Positions 24,001 to 35,690 of a DNA stretch of 64,000 bases are shown here, in pieces (the first letter of the stretch is position 1; the number at the start of each line of letters is the position of its first letter). Both the position numbers and the translations under genes were made by a program. The DNA lies in contig JAVTVY010025329.1 in assembly GCA_036873755.1 (NCBI GenBank), positions 1-64,000 on the forward strand. Direction: 5' to 3'. This DNA comes from Hanleya hanleyi. Lineage: Eukaryota > Mollusca > Polyplacophora > Lepidopleurida > Hanleyidae. The notes beneath the pieces were generated by a model. That model searched no databases. It was not told the origin of the DNA and was given only the letters and a program-made list of their open reading frames with translations.

Positions 24001-24118
24001 TGAATTACAAGCGTCTGGTCCGTCATTCATAATTCAGCCGTCGTCCATTAGAGAATATCCGTAAAATTACAAGCGTCTGGTCCGTCATTCATAATTCAGC
24101 CGTCGTCCATTAGAGAAT
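24001..24118 (-). mobile_element. Two tandem PLE 3' termini
   Basis: The last 55-60 bp of the PLE 3' end ('aattacaagcgtctggtcc' through 'gtccattagagaat') occurs twice in direct tandem at 24003-24057 and 24063-24117. The copies are almost identical, with a few intervening bases. Confidence 0.85.
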
Positions 24119-24400
24119 GCATCTTTTACTACTTGTTGGACGTTGTTATAAGCAGTAGCTGGCGTCATTAGCGTTACAGAACTGCATTTTTTCCCAGGTC
24201 TCGATGAAAACCTGTGCCAAATTTTTGCTTTTATGAAAAAAAACTCACAAGTCGCTGGAAAATCTGCACAAATTGATTGGACTATAGTTATCAGAGAACT
24301 GGTGCATTACTTCTCATGTTAAATAATCATAGCTCGATAGAGGGATACAGTATTTACTGAATCACACTGTTATCCAGTCAGACTCGAAAAACCTTCCGTT

Positions 24401-24847
24401 GTGTATACCATGAAATTAAGAGAGGAAAAACCTACTGTTGCGTATTTAATCAGAGATTTAACCGCAAAGTTTATATACGTCGATCAGAGTGGAGATGTTG
24501 TTCTGATGAACGCTGAAATTCTTTATAGACGGCGACTAACCATATTCCCATGTTGTTACTCTAGAATTCATCGATGTGCAACGAAGTTTTCATACGACAC
24601 ACTGACGACCTTGAGGATATGGACAACGGCTGCAAACCGTATGTTGGAGCTGACGCGTAAAATGAGGGTTCTTTGTTTATATATTATGTTTCTATCAAGT
24701 GGTCAAAGAGGTGACATGACTTTCCGACAGAATCTATTGTCACATTTTCTACAGCTGTCGTTGTTCCCCTTATATCAAGGCGAACAAACTGAAAATCTTT
24801 TCGGTTTTAGAGTTTCTATTTTGGTAACGTTCGTAACATTATTTTAG
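24401..24847 (+). CDS. Unrecognised open reading frame, 148 codons
   Basis: Starts with M-Y-T-M-K and ends at 24847. The predicted product has a hydrophobic C-terminus and scattered basic residues. I recognise no domain, and no splice partners or repeat copies are visible. It may be a chance frame. Confidence 0.15.
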   Translation: MYTMKLREEKPTVAYLIRDLTAKFIYVDQSGDVVLMNAEILYRRRLTIFPCCYSRIHRCATKFSYDTLTTLRIWTTAANRMLELTRKMRVLCLYIMFLSSGQRGDMTFRQNLLSHFLQLSLFPLYQGEQTENLFGFRVSILVTFVTLF

Positions 24848-26209
24848 AACTATTCCCCTTGATAGTCTTTGCTGATAATGACGGCGTTACACAGGGCAAG
24901 ACGATTTATTGTTGTGTCCCATCCCATATGTGCGAGATATTGCTGCCTTTTCCACATTAACTCTCGGACGAACGATTCGCACTGCCTGACCGACGGATGC
25001 ACTGTCGCGTGACTCTCTTCTTAAATGTCTGGTTCGTATGATCCCTCTCTGTCTAATATTGCTTCACTATTTTAATCAGAGATGACTTGAATATTTTCAA
25101 ATTATAATTTTTCACAAAATGGTCATCAATGTAAGCATAATGATCCTTTTTGAAATACTGAGATAATTTGATGCATATTCACCATATTTACACCAGCGAT
25201 CAATGGTTAACAATATGCCCTATGGTGTAGAGGTCGGCTGGATAAGAAGATTACGAACCACAAATGTACACCGGAAATAACGCGTCAATGCGCATGTCGG
25301 GTCGACGGCGCGGACATATTATCTACAATTAAAGTGGAAAAGTCTGATTAATAATAATGACGTTTGCTATGATGCACGAACGTATACCTGAACACACATA
25401 GGACAGAGATTACTAGCATGAAGCGTGCCGCTTACCACATTGTTTTTTCAAGGGAAAATAAAAGTCAAATTCACTAGATCATATTTCCAATCGGCAGCTG
25501 ATCAATCTAAATGACATTGTATGGAGATATTTGACCAACTAGACCCTTCTAACATTTCAAGGATTATAATTTGTGAATATATGGAATTTACCGTGTGTGT
25601 CTGCTTGTCCGAACGACCCGCCGCTGTGAGGGGTGCCATCACCAAAAGTGATGCGATGGTTGCTTTGAGACCTGTGATCATGAAGTCCAATTTTCGTTTT
25701 TGTCACCAACCACCACTACGCCACAGTCGTTATTCAGAAACAATAATCTCATAATATTTGCCGCCACAAGGGATTCTCCGAAGCAAACAAAATGGCTCAC
25801 ATTTTTTCAACGGCTGTTTAGAATTTAGAAACATTTTAAAATACATAACAAACCATTTCTCTCCCAGTCCGATATAATGACCATGTCGAGTCCAAATTAT
25901 AATCTTGAATCAGAAACACCAAATGTGGTTTGTGACTTGTATGCCCAGAAGTGAGACGAACCCCTGGATGCAAGAAATGGGTGAAGTTACTCGGGGCATA
26001 GAATTGTATTCTCCCACAATATGCCTATTCAATAAAATAAGGATAGAGATCATATTCGACAATCCAAAAGGCGGCTGTCGTGTAGCTAGATTTTTAAGAT
26101 GAGTAGTCATGATAGTTAAAAGACCTTTCCTTGTGACACTGTGACAGGGTGGTGATGTTGTGCTCCTTCTCTTCTAGTCTTTTTGATGGATATTGCCCTC
26201 AATCCAAGC
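24848..26209. other. No gene seen
   Basis: Overlapping frames on both strands at 25502-25754 and 25905-26110 are 60-77 codons and unrecognised. No repeat identified. Confidence 0.4.
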
Positions 26210-26690
26210 AAATTGGAGCGATATACAAGAGGTGGGAAAAATTGACGACGTCTGGCGACTAAAACGCAACCATATGACTCTGCAGGAAAGCATACATCGG
26301 CACCTAACATTCAGACCCGAGAATACGGTGGATCCTCGGACGCAGCCTTAGTATCTCACCTGTGCTTTCATTGCAGTTGTTCATGTGGAGACTATGAAGT
26401 ATCCATACCACCCCCTGCACCGGCTTAAGCGGAATTAGATACGCTAGCTCGGGAGCTGTGATGACAGATCAGCTCAAACAACTCATCTGATGTTAATGTA
26501 TGAGCATCGTGGACGTCTGATGGAGTAAACGCCTCAATATGAGGTGTAAATGCAAGAATATCCAGATAAACTAACCTGTAATGCCCGACGTCGTACGGAT
26601 TAAATTTCCCAAAAAACAATAAACCTACACATATTTGTCGAGTGACGTACAGAGGACGGGCCTCAGGGACGAACAGTCCACCGGCAGAAT
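26210..26690 (-). mobile_element. Family B, longest copy, with ORF fragment
   Basis: Sense is the minus strand. It contains an open frame (26425-26790) with FVPEARPLY, then GKFNPYDVGHYRL, then SDELFELICHHSS, ending ASVSNSA-stop just where the main PLE 3' UTR also begins. The UTR part (26210-26430) holds the common blocks 'cctagcaccgg' and 'cattcagacccgagaat' (26310 area, plus-strand reading). Its hairpin arms are decayed here. I infer a divergent PLE subfamily with a different C-terminal coding end. The frame extends into the neighbouring copy, so the exact start is unknown. Confidence 0.6.
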
Positions 26691-26699
26691 CCTGCCATA

Positions 26700-27010
26700 T
26701 ACAGATTATAAGTTGGAGCGATATGCAAGAGGTGGAAAAGCATGACGTCTGGCCACTAAAAAGCAACCATTCGACTCTACAGGAAAGCATACCTCGGCAC
26801 CTAACATTCAGACCCGAGAATACGGTGGATTCTTTGACGTAGCCTTAGTATCGCTATTAATGAAGCTGTTCATGTGAAGACTATGAAGTATCCACACGGT
26901 CCCTAGCACCGGCTTAACGGAATTAGGTACTCTAGCTTTGGAGCTCTGATGACAGATCAGCTCAAACACTCTCATCTGATGTTAATGGATGAGCATCAAT
27001 CCCTCCATAA
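26700..27010 (-). mobile_element. Family B, adjacent second copy
   Basis: Directly abuts the previous copy in the same orientation. It has 'gcgatatgcaagaggtgga', 'cattcagacccgagaatac', 'ggcttaacggaattaggta' and 'ctcatctgatgttaatgg'. Tandem arrangement is common for PLEs. Confidence 0.75.
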
Positions 27011-27949
27011 GGTAATTTCCTCTGGAGCTAAACAATGGCCCAAATATTCCTGTCCTCTCTAGATGTTGTTGCTGTCATGTTTCATTGCGTCCTTCGGTAG
27101 TCGGATTTGAATCCCACCTACTTTATCACTGTGCATGGGGCTCTTGGGAGCAGTACTTGGAAGGAGATCCGGGGTCTTACTTTCGTATTAAGTAAGTGCT
27201 TATATTATCGACACTTTTAAGGCGCTTTATAGGTTAATGCTGAAAAAGATATATGCCAGATTGACGTCGTGGTGCATTTAACAGATACTAAACATTGCAT
27301 AACGAAGTTACTGGACATTTTCCAATTTATTTCAGGGGTAAGATATGAAGACGGGATTATTTTCTACAGCACTAGATGTTCGCAGTCTTTAGCGCACGGC
27401 AGTGGTGTATGCAGCAAGACAAATTGCACTTATTACGTATATTACTCCGTATATAAGACCTTGTGACTGTTGATATATGTGTTGCACGTCGGCAGTCAAG
27501 TATCAATGATAAATCTACACAAATCATAAGGTCAACACAAAAAATATTATTGAAAGAAAATCACGAAATTACCTACTACAGAATGTTAAATAAACTAAAC
27601 GTTGTCATGAAAGAAATTCGAATGGTTTGGCACACTGTCTTATTACGATGTGATTTACTTGGTTAAATAGACTTTCTGCAACAGGAATACATGCATATGC
27701 CAAGAAACATCCTCCGAAATTGAATACGGTATGTGTATTATTACATGTATTAAAGTGCAGCATGTCACAATTATAATCAACGAATGGGGGAGGTGAACGT
27801 GAAACACAAATCAAAACGCACACCACCTAAGAGCTTGTTGCCCACCTGGGGGTTTAAATTTAGGAATTTTTTTTTATTGCACGTTTAGTACTACATGAGC
27901 AGGGTGACTATCGTCACAGGACCTACGAAGTAGTGTAGGTATTAGGACT
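27011..27949. other. No gene seen
   Basis: Two short consecutive plus-strand frames (27269-27466 and 27463-27666) and one antisense frame (27605-27826) have no recognisable content. Confidence 0.4.
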
Positions 27950-29090
27950 GCGACGCGCACTGAACTCTTGGACCCCCTTGGAGGGGGGCATTTGGGCCAC
28001 CTTAAATATTTTTCTTATCCGTTCAGCTAGGGGATGAAACTTGCCACACTATACCCGTGGGTCAACCTCTATAAGAAAATGTAAAAACAAATTCAAGATA
28101 GCCACTTTGATCACGCCATAGTGACGTCATTTTAAAGAAGGTCGTTTTTGGTAGATTTTTCGGTCAGAGTTTTCGATATTTTTATTTATATCATTTCTTT
28201 GCAAAAAACCGCATGATACATTAGTAAATGATAGTCTGATGTGACATAAAATACAGTTATAAATCACACCGTCAAAGGTGCCAGACATTCAATTGTAAAA
28301 TTACGTTGCCCTTGATTTGATAATTATCGCTTCTTAACAGGTTTGGAACTGTAAATTAGGTTGCCCTGTAAGTTGTCTACAATTATCGGTTCCACGGCAA
28401 CGTAGGTCACTGGAATGCCGAAATGTCCATTGCTCTTTCGCGTATTTCAGGTCTTTGTGTTTACAAATGCGGTCACCATGAGTTTCGTAAATAATCACGA
28501 AGGAATCTGTGAAATTATTATACGAATAGTGGAACACAACTCCAAGTCATCTAAAACCAAAACGAAGTCGTACTAAAGACCAAACATTAAAGTTAACAGC
28601 TGCGTCCGTCCCAGTGCGTGTTCTGAAAATGCTCTGAATCATAGCACGTGTCGGATGTCTTCTGCCACTGGACGATTGGTGTGCAAAGATATCAACCTCG
28701 TTTCAGAGAAACGTTTTTGCCCAGTTTACCCATTCCAGTTGATGTCAACTGAAATATCACCGTTCAATTTACAGATTATTTTGTTTACGCAAACTCCAAC
28801 ATACATTTACTTTGATATAACAGTAACTTATAACAGTGTAGTTTTCTTCTCGCAGAAAGCAGAAATTTTGAAGAAAAATGACAAAAACATCATTTTTCTG
28901 GTATCCCGCATGGCCGCCATTTTGAATATACTCATGATACCCATGCAAAAAGGCTTAAAATGACCCCAATACGATTAGCAACAAAGGCACAGAATGTCAG
29001 TATCAAGTTGTTGTCATTGCGAAGATAGGATAGAAAGTTTGGTAGGGAGCCATAATGCCCACACCCCATCACCAGGGCTGGTGGGGTTAA
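27950..29090 (+). repeat. Dispersed repeat family C, copy 2 (longest)
   Basis: Shares with 38960-39480 (reverse) the blocks 'tgccacactatacccgtgg', 'agtgacgtcatttt', 'catcatttttctggt' and 'aaaatgaccccaatacga'. It ends with 'ataggatagaaagtttggta' as at 37440. It lies 20 bp upstream of the TTAA of the Kolobok-like element. Confidence 0.65.
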
Positions 29091-29711
29091 TCAACCTTGG
29101 TCCTTTTTAAAGGTTAACCCAAACGGATTTTTTTTTGTCTAAAAATCCTTAAAAATCATAGTTCATACTTCACTTTGTATGAAAAAAATATTGAAAAAAT
29201 TCTAATCTGATCAGAAACACACGTAATATGAGAGCAAAGTGGGCTTTTTCGCACTTTCACAGCTGGGTTGATGACGTCACGCAGGGCAATGGTCCCAAAC
29301 CCTGATGACGTATTATATCTATCTCAATCACGTGTTTTCATTCATCTGCATGACACGTGATCACTTATCCAGAAATCTAACATCGCTTATGTAACACAAA
29401 ACCAGTTGAATTTTCATTGTCAACGCAAAGTGCATGTGTCGCAAAACGTGAAGTCCTATATATATGTAACTCGATACACCAAATTAAAGCTTGCTGTGCC
29501 AGTCCCGGGACATCGCGCTGGCAATTTAGTTGATGTCGTGTTACATGAGGGAGGTGACAGGCTAATTGAATTGTATAAAGCCATTTAATTGTCATTGATG
29601 TTGAAGGCCTGCATTGCATCATGGGGTAGACGTGGGATTGTATTGTCATGGATGTAGGGGCCTACGTCATCAGGTTTCAGGACAATTGCCTGAGAAAAAA
29701 TAGCGGATAAC

Positions 29712-29980
29712 ATGGAAAGCGAGTGCAGTCAGAGCCCCGATTCAGATGTCGATTCGAGCGATATCAGCTCCTTAGATGGAAATATTTTTCGCCAAGAAGA
29801 TGAAATAGACATAGAGGAGGATGATGACGGACAAAATAACAGTAGTTTGAAGACCAACGACGGAATTCAGCCCTATCAATTTGAGCCGTACGGCTCCGAT
29901 TCTGACAGTGACAACCATTCTGACAACGTGGAACTCGACGACGACAGGATTCGGAGAGGTCGTTTGTTGAATACAGATTG
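29712..29980 (+). CDS. Candidate first exon of a P2X7-like C-terminal-domain protein
   Basis: Opens with ATG at 29712 and encodes 89 full codons. The product is strongly acidic and serine-rich (SDVDSSD, EIDIEEDDDG, SDSDSDNHSD), with IQPYQFEP in the middle and LLNTDW at the end. Proteins annotated as 'P2X purinoceptor 7-like' in many invertebrates start with an acidic stretch, a Y-x-F-E-P motif and a conserved NTDW followed by a cysteine box. Here the W codon is split by a good splice donor (ATTG|GTATGA at 29980/29981); reading through hits a stop 3 residues later. The next exon, which should carry the cysteines, was not found before 30780. The assignment rests on remembered family motifs. The exon lies within the Kolobok-like element, so it is likely element cargo and not a host gene. 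Confidence 0.5.
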
Positions 29981-30011
29981 GTATGAAACTTGACTGGAAA
30001 CCTTATTATCG

Positions 30012-30344
30012 TCATCTATAAGACCAAATTTCCATATATTTCAAACTGTATTGAATGTAGAACGATTCTGTGATGTAAAGAACGAGCACGTCTGTGTTGT
30101 TGTTGTTGTTACTGACCGAGACGGCCTTTTCGAAGGGATAAACTCCGGAATTCGGCAGAATGGACAGTAAACTGTTGATAACTCTACTGATATACGTCCG
30201 ATTTGAATTCTGTTTGTTTTCCCATAATCCCCATGAAATACCAATTTCAGAATTGTATAGTTTGATAAAAAACTTTGGACATTCATGGCGAACAGTAAGC
30301 CGTGGTGAGTGAGTGTCGAAACGACGTGATGGATCGGCATTCAC
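30012..30344 (-). CDS. Unrecognised frame inside the Kolobok-like element
   Basis: A 110-codon minus-strand frame lies between the acidic exon and the THAP gene. It overlaps a second minus-strand frame (30041-30340) of 99 codons. I recognise neither. It could be a decayed part of the element's protein or chance. Confidence 0.2.
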   Translation of the reverse strand: MNADPSRRFDTHSPRLTVRHECPKFFIKLYNSEIGISWGLWENKQNSNRTYISRVINSLLSILPNSGVYPFEKAVSVSNNNNNTDVLVLYITESFYIQYSLKYMEIWSYR

Positions 30345-30781
30345 ATTTGCTCAATTTTCGACAAATTACGTCAATTAAATTGAAATCGAATGATATTCCC
30401 ACAATCTCAAATGTCAAAGGATTATGAAAGTATTATTATCACTTCTGTATCTACAGCCATTCACTCCAATCGGTGTTCAGAACCAATAGGTGTTCAGAAA
30501 AAGAACATTAAAAGGCGACCGGTTTGCCCGATCACTGTACGACTTTGTCGTTGTCTGATCTACATGCACTCTCACACTTGTAGGTAGACTATACCCAGCC
30601 CCTGTTTCATAATGTATTTTAAAGGGGAAACAAAAGGGAGTAACTCGGCATATTAAGAAATACTTGAAATTTTTTTTTTATTATTTATTTATCAAACGTA
30701 TATATATTTATGAAAGATCATTTTATTATTATTAAATGGTATATATGAAATAGAGACTCATCCAGTCTAACTTGTAGGTGC

Positions 30782-31236
30782 TCAAGCAACAAATGCCACA
30801 TCATGGATAGCATTCTGGGCGTTCATCGGGGACGCGAGAGCGAGCAAGGCATGTGCAGCCGTCTTCCTGTCCGAGGCCTCGCTTGCAGGCAAGGTTCGTT
30901 CAGCCGATGTCCGTGGTAGATTCTCCTTGTCTGATTTCTTTGCCGTCTCATTCTGATTGTTCTTAGGTTTGATAGTTGGAATAGCTGTTCTCTTTAGTTT
31001 TTGGTTTGTACCCGAATTCAGCTGCTACGCTGTAGACGTCCTCGAATGATGTCTTTCTGTCAAAATGTGCCGAGCAAATTATACGAGTACTGGCTCGGGC
31101 CCTCTTTCCACACTCTCGTGTTGCGTACAAATTTCGTCCAATTTGCAGCGATTTTCTCGTCTTTAGGCCACAAATGAATACTAACACCGTCATTTGTAGT
31201 AAAACTGCAACCTCCCACTACACAACGTCGCGGCAT
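30782..31236 (-). pseudogene. THAP zinc-finger protein gene broken by two frameshifts
   Basis: The start codon chosen is at 31236 (M-P-R-R-C). An ATG three codons upstream is in frame, but THAP proteins normally begin M-P. Frame 1 gives C5 and C10, then SIHLWPKDEK and a conserved W. Near 31090 the frame must shift to read IICSAHFD (the C-x2-H half of the C2CH zinc site plus F). Near 31000, at an A-rich run, it must shift again to give LKRTAIPTIKP, matching the AVPT box that closes a THAP domain. A basic and polar tail then runs to a stop at 30782. Joined conceptually it is about 150 residues: one THAP domain and a short tail, with no transposase domain. THAP is a sequence-specific DNA-binding domain of P-element and Kolobok transposases. 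The breaks may be real decay or assembly indels. Confidence 0.85.
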
Positions 31237-31508
31237 ATTTAACAAATGATGCCCCGATACTCCGAAAATCTCCAGGAACCAGCAGCTACTTATGACTGTG
31301 GTATACGGCTACAACATGGAGTATACAAGACGGCTGTCCCTCAGTGACGTCACAGCTGGAATTGACAGGAGAGGGATTTTCACCTTTTAAAGGGCAATAT
31401 CTCGCCAACCAGACAGCACAAAATTATGAAAAAAATATCATTATTTTCAGAATCGAAAGGACTATTTTTTTATATTTTTGACCCCAGATCGTTTGGGTTG
31501 ACCTTTAA

Positions 31509-32499
31509 AACCAAAAATCGTGAATTCCCAATATGCAATTCAATAACACAAATCATGCGATCTTCAGTTGAAAATATACAAGGTGGCCAAACGTGGTTCA
31601 TATAATCAACTCAAAATTGAGCTAATGCAAAATTCCAATGCAAATTTGGATCTCATATAGACTTTATTCAGCTCGTTCATACCGATATCATGAAGACGAC
31701 ATGACAGGAAATGAAAGAACTCGCTGACCTGCTTTTACGATAATAAAACAGTTGTAATGCACATGTGACATAGCAAATGCATTCGAGCAAATACTACATA
31801 GCATAAACGTGTGGCAGGCTTGACACAAATGACAGATGGTAGTTGCCAGCCTATCTGGATGGAAATGTGAGGAAGGTATTCGGTTATGGACGCGAAAATT
31901 CCTTATAGACGACAGCTGTCTGCTGTATGCTGAATCTTGGCATATATTGGCTTTTGGTGATATATTTCTTTATTAGCATATCACAATTGCCTAATAAGAT
32001 ACCATTTGCATAATCCTCCTTGGAAAGGATGATACAGAATGTGGGCAAATGGAATCCTTAAAGGGAATTTTCAGCCATTATGATTGATAAAATCGAGCAG
32101 ATATGTCAATCTGAACTGGCGCTACTGATACGTCATGCTTGAGAGATTTCTATTGTAGCACCTTGTTCTCAATCTGATGAGCACACCTCTTATGCGAAGG
32201 CATTGTATTTCACTTAAAAACCCAACACACCAGCTCGATTATGATTGCCTCTAAAGAAATTTCCATAATGAAAACATTTTCTTAGGCTTCGAACTAGAAG
32301 ATGAGTGAGAGGCTCAATTAAAGCTGCAGGCTTCAAGCTTCTCGCCAGACATTCATTATCTGTCAGATACAATCCCGGCTAATTAGTTTCAGAGAAGGTA
32401 AAGTCTGTACATTGATTAAGGGGACAAAAGTGTACGCTCTTTTTCTTGAATGAACAAAATACAAGAGCATGTGTCGTTACCGAAATAGCGACATACCCC
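31509..32499. other. No gene seen
   Basis: AT-rich sequence with no frame above the background and no recognised repeat. Confidence 0.4.
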
Positions 32500-33060
32500 T
32501 TTTTTAGAACTTTTCAGTGTATAGTTTTCAGCATTTCAGATCTTTAAACCTCCAAGGCCTGTGGGATTTGGAGGCCGGGGAGAGGAGCATTTCGCCTCCG
32601 CCCCTACCCCACTACTTCTTTTCGTTACCCTTGAGGTAGAGGCCTGAATCTTTCCATAGTATATATTTGAGTCAAGTCCTACAAATGAAGTAAAACAATC
32701 CAAGGTGACCACCATGATGACGTCAGAGTGACGTAAGCTTGTCCGAAGTCATTTTTCGTCTAGTTTTGAAACATATTTTCTGGATATTTTCTATCAAAAC
32801 TGATTGTTTAATATGATGGGAATAATTAGTTTTGCCAAAGTAAATTACATAATGGACCTAAAACACGACTTCTGTGGACACCTCGTGCCCACCATTTTGA
32901 GTTTTCCCTGATCTTTTGGACCGAGGATTATGCAGAGCCTCAAAATGACGTCAATAAGATGCGCGAAAAAGTCTAAAAGATTCAGCTCTCTTGATCTCTT
33001 CGTGCCACAGGGAACAGCACCCCCACCCACACACCCAACACAGACCGAGCCAGATAGGGT
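32500..33060 (-). repeat. Dispersed repeat family C-like, diverged copy
   Basis: Contains 'gaccaccatgatgacgtcag', the word 'gacgtcaataagat' and a terminal 'gccagatagggttaat', similar in order and wording to the C copies at 1-700 and 38960-39480. Similarity is patchy and orientation is tentative. Confidence 0.4.
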
Positions 33061-35610
33061 TAATGAGTTGTGAAATGAGGTGTTAAGTGAGGTGTTAACA
33101 GGTCGTAGATATGATTTTCAATATTTAACATATACCAGCACTCTAAAACATCCTTCGTCATATATCACATATTCACCTTCCTCCCTACGAAAGCTCTCCG
33201 ATATTATCACAGGGATGGACCATATGTGCTACGTTATAGTAGTTTAATATAGTATTTCCTAGTATAATATGCTCAACAAAGTATTTTACTCCATTAGACC
33301 GTGGTATAGTACTTCATATAGTAATCGAACATTCTTTGGGGCTCCTCAAATCAAGGACTTATTTTATTTCTTCTAAAGTGCACGAATGTACGAATTCAAA
33401 TGTAGACTGAGCTTCCAAGAAAGAAACTGAAAAACATTCAAATTCATGTCAAAAAGAGTGCTAAAATGTTTTGGCAAACACAATATTTACTACAATAATT
33501 GAAACGGTTGTAAAATTAGTAGTTGAAGAATACGTTTGAATTACTTTTAGTGTGCATTTTTATATTTTTTTATTCTTGCATTCTTCCCGTGGAATAATTC
33601 TTCCAGCGGACGAGTTATTGTCAGCCATTCAGTCAAATTACACAACCCAATTCGTGTGCTTATCGGAGCATGGTTCATGTATTGTTCCACAACACTGAGT
33701 TATCACAACAATATAACAAAATTAGGCCACTGGCATCTTTTGACATCACATAATACCAAACTGGGGGACAGTTTCTTGGTACATATATATGAGGTATATA
33801 TTGCAGCAGTAAAGCCCAGTGAGAATATATATTTCGTGAAAGGATAAAATAATAGCATAAACTTAATACTCCAGCAGTCTCCCCTGAATGGGAAACGGGT
33901 TGGTTACAGGCCTCCGTCCATGCAGTACAATTGTTTGACGCGTACGTTTGATATCATAAAGTGACTCAATTGCAGTGCATCTGAATATAGCGAAGATTTT
34001 CTTTTTCCAATAATATGGGTGACCTTAGTGACATCGCCTTTCACTCCCTAGATGAATGTTGATTTGTGTTTTTGTCCACCCAGTTTTCTATCAATAATGC
34101 AAATGAAAGTACAAAGGGACAGAGCATTCACCACCATAGTCACTTTCATCAATCAAGTAGTTTTCTAAATTTGTCATTTCGGACAGTCCGGAGACACTAG
34201 GAACATGGAGAAAAGAAAAAAATAATCAGATAATATCCCTCATTCGATTGCGCGTGTTCCTAGATGGGTATGTCTTTCAGGATGGCAGCACAGACCTGAT
34301 TTACCTCTTTGGACTGGTCATGTCTGGTGGGGGTGCCTTGTGGTTTTCTGTTGACTCTCGTCGACTTAATCACGTTGAGTTGAGGCGGTCACCCCCATTA
34401 GACCCGGACTATCCATTCAAATTCTCACAGCTTGTGTAGGCGGAGTTACAAGTGCTACATACACACTCTGCAGCGTCAAACACCACGTAGGTCGGATTTG
34501 GATGGTCTTTGTGGCACTTCCGAAGCCTGACCTTGCGTGTTTTCCGCCGTTTGTATGTGCAGACCGGATGGTGGCTGATTTTGTAAGGTATCTTGAAATC
34601 CGCAATCTGAATGGAAAACAAAAAAAGATGGTCAATAAAATACTAAGCGGCTTATTACAGTCAACTACAGTATGGAAATTCCTACAGAAAATTGCTTACA
34701 ATGTAACAATGGCAATCTTTGCATAATAATCATAATCACAGATTAGTTGGATTGTTTAGTGAATATCGGTCCATTTGTTAGTGTCATTTATATGGATCGA
34801 TCAATCTGTATGATCATTCTTCATTTCTCGGGGAAGCTGTCAGTATTACAACCAGGAAAACCCTTATCCGGCCAAATAATCTATCACAGGTAAATCCAAT
34901 CCCGAGGATTATAAGGAAAAAGGTGAAAAGATGAGGTTTGCGAAAACTTCGAGGAAATTAAATGTCGTGCTGATCTCACTGCATGATAGCCAATTGGAAC
35001 TGTAGTCGACTAAAAGTGCAGTGTAACTTTGTGTTCATGGCGTCATCTCGATTAGGTTAGCAGAGGTTAGGCCTGATATATGAATGATTCGATTTCTACC
35101 AAAAAGATCTTTACATTCACTCCGACTGTGTAGCAACATAGACGATTCTACAAATTGGTCGAATAAACTTTCATACCAAGGCAACTTCCAGTATTGAGAT
35201 TGATTTTACTGTCCAAGTTGATACAAGTTAAATGTATCGTACAAGTGGATCATTTCAATCCAAGATCAGAACAACTTCTTGATTGAATTAGGTCAGTGCT
35301 TCAAAAATTATACTTTTGAAATTTCCCAACTGAGTTCACCATAATTAGTTCGACGACAATGCATTTAAAGAAAAACGCAGTATCAATTTACATAGACGAA
35401 GTCGTATAACGACGTCAATGTGAACAACAAGAGTAATCTCATGCCAAGGTACTCCTGCAAGACGACACCATCGGCTAGTGAGTCTTATGATGGAACTGGA
35501 GCTCCAGTTCGCAAACCAATTGTACGAAACTTCAAAGGACTTATTTTTAAACCAAATATACGTCAACAAAACCTTGGGCTTATACGCTGCAAACAGATTC
35601 AATATCAGGG
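33061..35610. other. No gene seen
   Basis: Only short, overlapping frames (up to about 85 codons), with no recognised domain. The frames at 34409-34726 overlap on both strands and are unlikely to be genes. Confidence 0.4.
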
Positions 35611-35614
35611 TATT

Positions 35615-35690
35615 TGGGTGTTAATCTGGTGTTATGAATTAGGTCTTTCGATTATGGATGCGGAAACTTCCTCACGGAAGAGGGTTGACT
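35615..35690 (+). mobile_element. Penelope-like 3'-end fragment
   Basis: 'ggtgttatgaattaggtctttc' (shown without its last bases) and 'gattatggatgcggaaac' follow the order of the PLE terminal 3' UTR. Flanks do not match. Confidence 0.6.

Larger units (their letters stand above)
29107..31508 (+). mobile_element. Kolobok/T2-like DNA transposon with TTAA duplication
   Basis: TTAA occurs at 29107-29110 and 31505-31508 and immediately bounds inverted termini: AGGTTAACCCAAACG on the left and the complement of AGGTCAACCCAAACG on the right (one mismatch in 15). Further in, a weaker inverted block around 'gacgtcac' (29270 and 31350 areas) extends the symmetry. TTAA target sites, ends beginning TTAAAGG and a THAP-containing protein are known features of the Kolobok/T2 superfamily. 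The element is 2,394 bp between the duplications. It carries a THAP gene on the minus strand and a different exon on the plus strand, but no DDE transposase core could be identified. It is therefore probably a non-autonomous or deleted copy. Confidence 0.85.

Noticed and set aside
26642..26842. 66-codon plus-strand frame
   Set aside because: Antisense to the family B segment and spans the junction of two B copies.
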